Positions 54,882 through 60,000 of a DNA stretch of 60,000 nucleotides are shown here, piece after piece (the stretch's first letter is position 1; every line of letters starts with the position of its first letter). Position numbers and translations under genes: made by a program. The DNA is from Cryptomeria japonica (lineage: Eukaryota > Streptophyta > Pinopsida > Cupressales > Cupressaceae). Under the pieces are notes generated by a model. The model saw only the letters and a list, made by a program, of their open reading frames with translations. It was not told where the DNA came from and made no database searches. The stretch lies in assembly GCF_030272615.1 (NCBI RefSeq), contig NC_081409.1, forward strand, positions 526,740,975 through 526,800,974. Direction: 5' to 3'.

Positions 54882-54894
54882 AAAGAGGGGCAAA
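54882..54894 (+). other. Polypurine tract
   Basis: AAAGAGGGGCAAA directly precedes the TG of the 3' LTR at 54895, the expected site of plus-strand priming. It has one pyrimidine interruption. Confidence 0.8.
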
Positions 54895-56009
54895 TGTAAT
54901 ACCCTAGAAATGGTCATCTAAACCATGGGTCTCTAATCTCGACAACATCACCAAGGTCCTAACCAAAGGCAATTAAATCAATCTTGAGCACATTATTAAT
55001 TCTTTAATTATCAAATATCACATGGCAAATCAATTACTCAATATTAATTAAATATTCATTTAATTAATTGAATCATTTCCCAGAATATCATTTTTGATCA
55101 ATTATCCTCTTTTAATTTATTAAATATCCTTGCATATTTAATTAATTAATAAATTTGCCATTTAACCATGCAAAAATGAATTAATTTATTACAAAAGAAG
55201 AATTAATCTCAAAACAAGAGTTGAATTGAAATTAAAATAAAAGAATTGAATTGAGAGAGAAATCAAACTTGAGATATTATTTCTTTTTCTAAATTTAGAA
55301 CTTGAAATCAAAAAAGCAATTTAATTGAATTATTGAATTATTCTCTAAAATTAGAACTCAAAACTTTTCAGAAAAAGAAGTTCAGTTGCATTGAAAAGAC
55401 TCTTTTCTTGAATAAATAAAAGAATTATCTATTTTATCACAAATGCATGAAATTAATTTATTATTATTTCCAATACAACTTGGACTTCTAATTTGAATGC
55501 ATTTCAATTAAACTATAATTGGAATCTATCTCAAGGTTAACTGGACCTGATTTCTCAATTATTTTCAATTAATTCTAAATTGAGCTTTTCTCTTTTGTGA
55601 GACTCTATAAATTCAGTCTTCAGCTCTCAATCCAATTTACCCCAGAGATTTTTGAGAACACGCTTGGAGATTATTATCATGTTAATTTCGCTCTGGAGTC
55701 ATTGAAGATTATTGTGCTTTTTAGATTATTTACATCCATTATTGCTTGAATTGATTATTTGCTTGAATTATTCATCCATCTTGCATCCATATAGTTAATA
55801 TCATATAGATTAAATCCTTCGTCTTGGTGTAGTCTAGTCACTGGTATTGCTTATAAAAATCTGAGAGCAATCTTATACTTGCATCTTTTAGAAGGCAATT
55901 AGTCGCTTTGTTATGATTTTTTTTATTGATTATTGATTACTAACCATGCATATAATGACTTAATTGAAGTGTTGTGCTTGCAGCTACAGACCACTTTTTC
56001 ACACACACA
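54895..56009 (+). repeat. 3' LTR of the Tat element
   Basis: Starts TGTAATACCC after the polypurine tract and ends in CACACACA, the same terminus as the 5' LTR at 42331. Length is about 1115 bp. It is the intact version against which the inversion in the 5' LTR is recognised. Confidence 0.9.
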
Positions 56010-56054
<45 letters not shown>

Positions 56055-56312
56055 TATACATACATACATACATACATATACATAGATATATATACATATA
56101 TATGCATATACATATATACATGCACATATATACATACACATATACATATATGTAAGACAAACAAGAAAAGCAATAATAAACAAAGAAAAAAGCAAAAGAG
56201 AAACCCATATCAAACACTCGATGACAAAATGATCATGAGTGTGAACAAAATAAAGACACAAGAGAAAAGAACATAAAGAAACAACAAAGCCCAATATATA
56301 TATATATATATA

Positions 56313-56345
<33 letters not shown>
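56010..56345. repeat. CA, TACA and TA microsatellites next to the 3' LTR
   Basis: A (CA)n run of about 20 units at 56012-56050, TACATA runs to about 56152, then (TA)n at 56295-56342. The CA tract begins at the LTR terminus itself, which ends in CACACACA, suggesting slippage expansion from the LTR edge. Frames predicted here on either strand are low-complexity artefacts. Confidence 0.9.
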
Positions 56346-56524
56346 GAATGAAACCCAAAACTCAAAACAAAAGGAAGAGAGAAGAAAATCAAACAAAGCA
56401 AACATAGGAAAGAAGAAAAATCAGCAAACCATACATACCCAAGAAAAACCCAAAGACTTCAACCTACAAAAGACCTATACATGAGGCTTTGCCCACCCAC
56501 AACCAAACTAGGAGGCAAACTATC

Positions 56525-57133
56525 CAATTCCTACCCGCTCTACCCAGATGCCATCAACTCCTTGGTTAGCAAGGGAATCTTATATGCCATTGCCCTCTCT
56601 ATAAATATGGTTAATTGTGGTATATTTAAATAAATTAAGCAACTTCGAGGCTCTAACTACCATGTTGTTAAGTTTCCAATTCGGGGTATTACCCGTCCTT
56701 AAAGCATTGATTACTAGAGTTGAATCCCCTTCTATTTCTAGCTTCTTAATCCCCAAATCCTTACAAAATAAGAGACCTTCAGTAAGAGCCTAAAGTTCAG
56801 CCTCATTTTTAGTAGTAACCCCTATCGATTTAGAAAATCTAGCAACTATAGCCCCATCCGAGAAATGGATGACTCCCCCAATACCTGCCAACCCAGGGTT
56901 GCCTCTAGAAGCCCCATCAAAGTTGAGCTTAAACCACCCTTTGGACGGTGGGGACCACTTACACTCTCTTCTATTCTCAGCAGAGTGGTTGCCACCTAAA
57001 CCAAAAAAGGGAGGAATAATAAGGCCCTCCCAATTCTTCCTGAGTTTTTCATCCTTCAAAGTGAAAGGCACATTATTAAAATTACAAGTTCTTAATTTAC
57101 AGTTGGCTACTTCAATAATGCAGGCTTCTACCA
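56525..57133 (-). pseudogene. Solitary LINE-type RNase H domain (RVT_3)
   Basis: The minus strand reads WSPPSKGWFKLNFDGASRGN (first Asp), GLAGIGGVIH, TKNEAEL (Glu), then a TAG at a probable Gln, LTEGLLFCKDLGIKKLEIEG, DSTLVINAL (Asp), and INHIYREGNGI, a TAA, DSLANQGVDG (last Asp). This is the RNase H found at the 3' end of plant L1 LINEs. No RT lies upstream: sequence changes at 57134 to a CACTA-like terminus. Two stops make it dead. It is not in continuity with the LINE at 39-41.5 kb. Confidence 0.87.
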
Positions 57134-57850
57134 CTAGTACATTTGGCCTCAAATTCCAACGGTAGTTCATCGGGATTCCGACTACAATTCATCGGATTGC
57201 CGACGAGCAACGCCGTAAAAAAATTGTAGTTGGACATTCTGACGGTGCTTAAGACCGTTGGAATTTCGATGACATCGAAGACTCTTCCAACGACGACCAT
57301 GACTGCGCTTAGCCATCGGTAAAACTCGATAAGTCGTTGAAATTCCAATGCCTTCTAGGTAATGTTTCGACGGTTCAGGCGTAGAAATAAATTGGAATTT
57401 CGACAGCCCCCTCACTGCTTAGCCGTCAGTAAAACTCGATAAGTCATCGGAGTTCCAACGACAACTAGGGCATCCGCACCGACGAGGATGTTGTATGTGT
57501 GATGGTTCGGGAGTCTGAATTCAGATAGTCCCATCACTATTTAGCCATTAGAATTCCAATGACAATGAGGGCATCCACACCGACGAGGATGTTGTATGTG
57601 CAACGGTCCAGGTGTCAGAATAAATTGGGTTGGTGTCAGAATTCTGACGCCCCTAACTGCTTAGTTGTTGGCAAAACTCAATAAGTCATTGGCATAAATT
57701 GGGTGGGCGTCAGAATTTCAACGCCCCCTCACTGCTTAGCCCTTGATAAAACTCGATAAGTCGTCTGAATAAATTGGGTGGGCATCAGAATTCTGACGCC
57801 CCCTCACTGCTTATCCGACGAGGATGTTGTCAGACATACAACATCCTCAT
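57134..57850. mobile_element. CACTA-like terminus with subterminal repeat array
   Basis: Begins CACTAGTACATTTGG, the form of a CACTA/En-Spm end. It is followed by many short direct and inverted motifs such as TTCCAACG, CATCGG, CGACGAGGATGTTGTATG (57479, 57582 and partial at 57818), and AAACTCGATAAGTC-like units at about 57322, 57432, 57673 and 57749. GTCAGAATTCTGAC (57635-57648) is a perfect 14-bp palindrome and recurs in altered form near 57785. A matching right terminus was not found, so it is probably a fragment; other repeat types are possible. Confidence 0.5.
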
Positions 57851-58098
57851 CGAATGCTTGGTGGATGGAAATGTTTGCACTTATTGACCAATATGATAAT
57901 ACTAAAGATTCATTAATCTGTATCAACCAACCAAACGACAATAAAAATAATTTGACAATCTAATCATGCGATGGTTCGGGCGTCGAATGCTTAGTGGATG
58001 GAAAGATTTGAACTGATTGACCAATACGATAATACTAAAGATTCATTATTTTGTATCAACCAACCAAACGATAATAAAAACAATTTGATAATCTAATC
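57851..58098. repeat. Tandem repeat, about 133-bp period
   Basis: CGAATGCTTGGTGGATGGAA at 57851 recurs as CGAATGCTTAGTGGATGGAA at 57984. Each is followed by TGACCAATA-GATAATACTAA, AGATTCATTA and CAACCAACCAAACGA. It lies just downstream of the clathrin 3' end. Confidence 0.85.
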
Positions 58099-58174
58099 TT
58101 TCCACTCGAAGACCACCCTCAAAAAACCATGTATGATTGAAGAATTGTGTCCCATGTTAAGTTCTTCAATCCCA

Positions 58175-58780
58175 TCAATAGCCACCCATAGGTGGCATAC
58201 CATAAGCTGGCATGGGAGGCATTCTCATTCCACTCATACATGGCTAAAAGAAACCTCCCATTCCCACTCCCATGCTAGGTATTGGAGGTGTTGCCAAAGC
58301 AAAGGGGAAGAAGCTGAGAATACATATTTTGTAAACAAAATAGGCACATATTTATTTATGCAAAAGATTTAAAATGTTTATTAAAGAGAAACTTAAAATA
58401 TTCACAAAATCATCAGAGTATATCAAGAACCTGAAGTAGGTATGGAAATACAAAGTCAATCATATTATTCATCCAAGCAAGTTCCAAAGCCACATCTGGT
58501 CTGATCAAATCATAGCATATGAACAAGCATGAATCAAAGCATTCTTTCTTGCCCTATAGTTCCAAATGCAAAAGTAAGCCCCATTTCAATGCCCCATTTC
58601 AAAATGAAAATTTAAAATATACTTTAGCCCGTAGAGAGAACAACCAACTATATGTTCTACCAATTGTATACCTGTTCCAAAAAATACACCAGCAATTCCT
58701 CTGCAAGTTCACAATCACTCGATTGAGAACTAGTTTCCATTGCATCCTTGTAAAAATTATCCTTTTTAGATAGTGCAATA
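58175..58780 (-). pseudogene. CHC: Clathrin heavy chain 3' end, copy III (lacks one exon)
   Basis: Clathrin heavy chain forms the triskelion legs of coated vesicles; this is its C-terminal trimerisation end. Exon a (about 58780-58672) reads [20 protein letters not shown] and ends LEQ before a GTATAC donor. Exon b (58553-58431, 41 codons) reads [20 protein letters not shown] through FPYLLQ. The next exon, expected to carry the acidic/basic coiled coil, is absent. The final exon (58328-58175) reads NMYSQLLPL, has one extra T that shifts the frame, then a TAG, and ends with the typical Met/Pro/Gly tail MPPMPAYGMPPMGGY and a natural TGA. The acceptor AG before this exon is also lost. Confidence 0.9.
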
Positions 58781-58898
58781 TGTTAGCACATAATTTTTCT
58801 ATAATTTCCTTAAAAATGCTTTTCTTCTATAATTTCCTTAATTATGCTCTTAAAAATGCTATTTTCTATAATTTCCTTAATTATGCTCTTAAAATGCT

Positions 58899-59207
58899 AT
58901 TGGAGGTGCTGGCAAAACAAGGGGAAGAAGCTGAGCATATATATACATATTTATTTGAATTTTTAAAAACCGTCAGTAGAGTAGAACAAGTGCTCCTTGA
59001 GGCTCAATTAAGCAAAATGCATACATGTTGAGCAACAAGATCTTTCTCTTCTTTCTCCTTGGATTTCTCTTCCTGGACAACCTCTAATTTGTTCCACAAA
59101 ATACCTGTTCCACAAAATACACCAGCAATTCCTCTGCAAGTTCACAATCACCCGATTGAGAACTAGTTTCCATTGCATCCTTGTAAAGATTATCCTTTTT
59201 AAACAAT
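58899..59207 (-). pseudogene. CHC: Clathrin heavy chain 3' end, copy II (exons fused, intron and exon lost)
   Basis: Exon a (59207-59105) reads [32 protein letters not shown]. It is joined, after a duplicated 15-16 bp (GTATTTTGTGGAACA), straight to the coiled-coil exon (59092-59025: [20 protein letters not shown]). Exon b and two introns are missing, and the join is out of frame. The donor after this exon is CAT/GTATGC instead of CAG/GTATGC. The last exon piece (about 58945-58899) reads YAQLLPLVLPAPPI and breaks off. Confidence 0.88.
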
Positions 59208-59330
59208 GCAATATGTTAGCACATAATTTTTCTATAATTTCCTTAAATTTTTTTTTTTTTAATAATTTCCTTAATTATGCTCTTAAAAATGTATTTTCTA
59301 TAATTTCCTTAATTATGCTCTTAAAATGCT

Positions 59331-60000
59331 ATTGGAGGCATTGGCAAAGCAAGGGGAAGAAGCTAAGCATACATATTCTATAAACAAAATAGGAACATAT
59401 TTATTTGAATTTTTAAAAACCGTCAGTAGAGTAGAACAAGTGCTCCTTGAGGCTCAATTAAGCAAAATGCATACCTGTTGAGCAACAAGATCTTTCTCTT
59501 CTTTCTCCTTGGATTTCTCTTCTTGGACAACCTCTAACTTTTCCTTAACAAGCTCATCATCTTTTGTCGTGTATTCTCAAATGAACTTTGAATTTTATTT
59601 TTTTTGAATATTAGCTATTTAATTGTGCAGAAGATTTAAAATGTTTATTAAAGAGAAACTTAAAATATTCACAGAATCATCAGAGTATATCAAGAACCTG
59701 AAGTAGGTATGGAAACACAAAGTCAATCATATTATTCATCCAGGCAAGTTCCAAAGCCACATCTGGTCTCATCAAGTCATAGCATATGAACAAGCATGAA
59801 GCAATGCATTCTTTCTTGCCTTGTAGTTCCAAATTGCAAATGTAAGCCCCATTTCAATGCCCCAATCCAAAATGAAAATTCAAAATATACTTTACCCTGT
59901 GAGAGAGAAAAACCAACTATATGTTTTACCAATTGTATACCTATTCCACAAAATACACCAGTAATTCCTCTGCAAGTTCACGATCACCCGATTGAGGTGA
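59331..60000 (-). pseudogene. CHC: Clathrin heavy chain 3' end, copy I (continues past the window)
   Basis: Exon a (60000-59941) reads [18 protein letters not shown] then TAG where copies II and III have CAG. Exon b (59820-59698) reads [20 protein letters not shown] through FPYLLQ; its acceptor has AA for AG. Exon c (59585-59475) reads FI, a TGA at a conserved Arg, EYTTKDDELVKEKLEVV, and ends VAQQ with a good GTATGC donor. Exon d (59377-59331) reads NMYA, a TAG, LLPLALPMPPI and breaks off at the same point as copy II. The upstream gene body must lie beyond 60,000; whether it is a live gene cannot be seen. Confidence 0.9.

Larger units (their letters stand above)
41519..56009 (+). mobile_element. 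Tat-lineage Ty3/gypsy retrotransposon, 14.5 kb, rearranged 5' LTR
   Basis: The 3' LTR is 54895-56009 and the remnant 5' LTR 41519-42331. A PBS, a 2.4-kb leader, gag-PR-Gpatch-RT-RH-aRH-INT and a 2.4-kb 3' untranslated region lie between. The second, archaeal-type RNase H after the RT-RNase H places it in Tat. All coding segments lie in one frame (codon starts at multiples of 3 from about 44760 to 52466), broken only by some 14 stop codons and no indel. Aligned direct LTR portions (about 340 bp) differ at roughly a dozen sites by hand count, so it is moderately young. Target duplications cannot be checked because the outer 5' LTR is lost. Confidence 0.92.

Noticed and set aside
41519-56009. 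Reading the Tat element as an Ogre retrotransposon with an extra ORF before gag
   Set aside because: The 2.4-kb leader has no credible ORF; only repeats and short frames are present.
55923-56405. 160-codon and related frames rich in Tyr, Ile, Val, Cys, His and Thr
   Set aside because: They are translations of CA/TA microsatellites in several frames at once; low complexity, no domain.
39059-57133. The RNase H at 56.5-57.1 kb as the missing part of the LINE at 39-41.5 kb separated by the Tat insertion
   Set aside because: In minus orientation the RNase H would lie upstream of the endonuclease, the wrong order, and the LINE at 39 kb already has its own C-terminal zinc segment.
1-60000. CRISPR array, bacterial operon, tRNA or rRNA genes
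   Set aside because: Repeat spacing, codon structure and splicing are those of a plant nuclear genome; no cloverleaf or rRNA sequence was recognised by eye, though a tRNA scan was not possible here.

Overview
This window is nuclear DNA from a seed plant, most likely a conifer or other gymnosperm. Coding DNA is very sparse, one host gene has two introns of more than 12 kb, the sequence is AT-rich, and nearly everything else is layered transposon wreckage. The organism call is inference.

Host gene 1 (minus strand, about 38.36 to 2.11 kb) encodes a DWNN-RING protein of the RBBP6/PQT3 E3 ubiquitin-ligase family. I assembled it from eleven exons by translation and splice phase. All ten junctions keep the frame, giving a predicted 443-residue protein (the last exon is tentative). 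The DWNN domain is split over exons 1-2. The RING has all eight cysteines over exons 7-8. The CCHC zinc knuckle between them has lost its first two cysteines. Coding DNA is about 1.3 kb of 36.2 kb.

Its introns hold most of the window. Intron 4 carries a 1.3-kb solo LTR with a perfect 5-bp duplication. Intron 3 carries a minus-strand Ty3/gypsy integrase-chromodomain relic split by three later insertions, each with its own target-site duplication: a non-autonomous hAT (13,380-14,845), a 2.54-kb solo LTR (15,206-17,746) and a second non-autonomous hAT (17,922-19,215). Intron 2 carries a decayed but nearly full-length hAT (29,999-33,206). Intron 1 carries a plus-strand LINE ORF1 remnant.

Upstream of that gene are a minus-strand LINE relic (39.06-41.52 kb) and a 14.5-kb Tat-lineage Ty3/gypsy element (41.52-56.01 kb). 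The Tat element has gag, protease, a G-patch domain, RT, two RNase H domains and integrase in a single frame broken only by stop codons. About 480 bp of its 5' LTR is inverted relative to the 3' LTR. Next come CA/TA microsatellites, a solitary LINE RNase H domain and a CACTA-like repeat array.

Host gene 2 (minus strand, 58.18 kb to the window edge) is the 3' end of a clathrin heavy chain gene. It is present as three tandem mosaic copies that each lack different exons and carry stops or damaged splice sites.

A recurring theme is that most disabling substitutions in these unrelated relics are C-to-T or G-to-A, as expected from decay of methylated cytosine.
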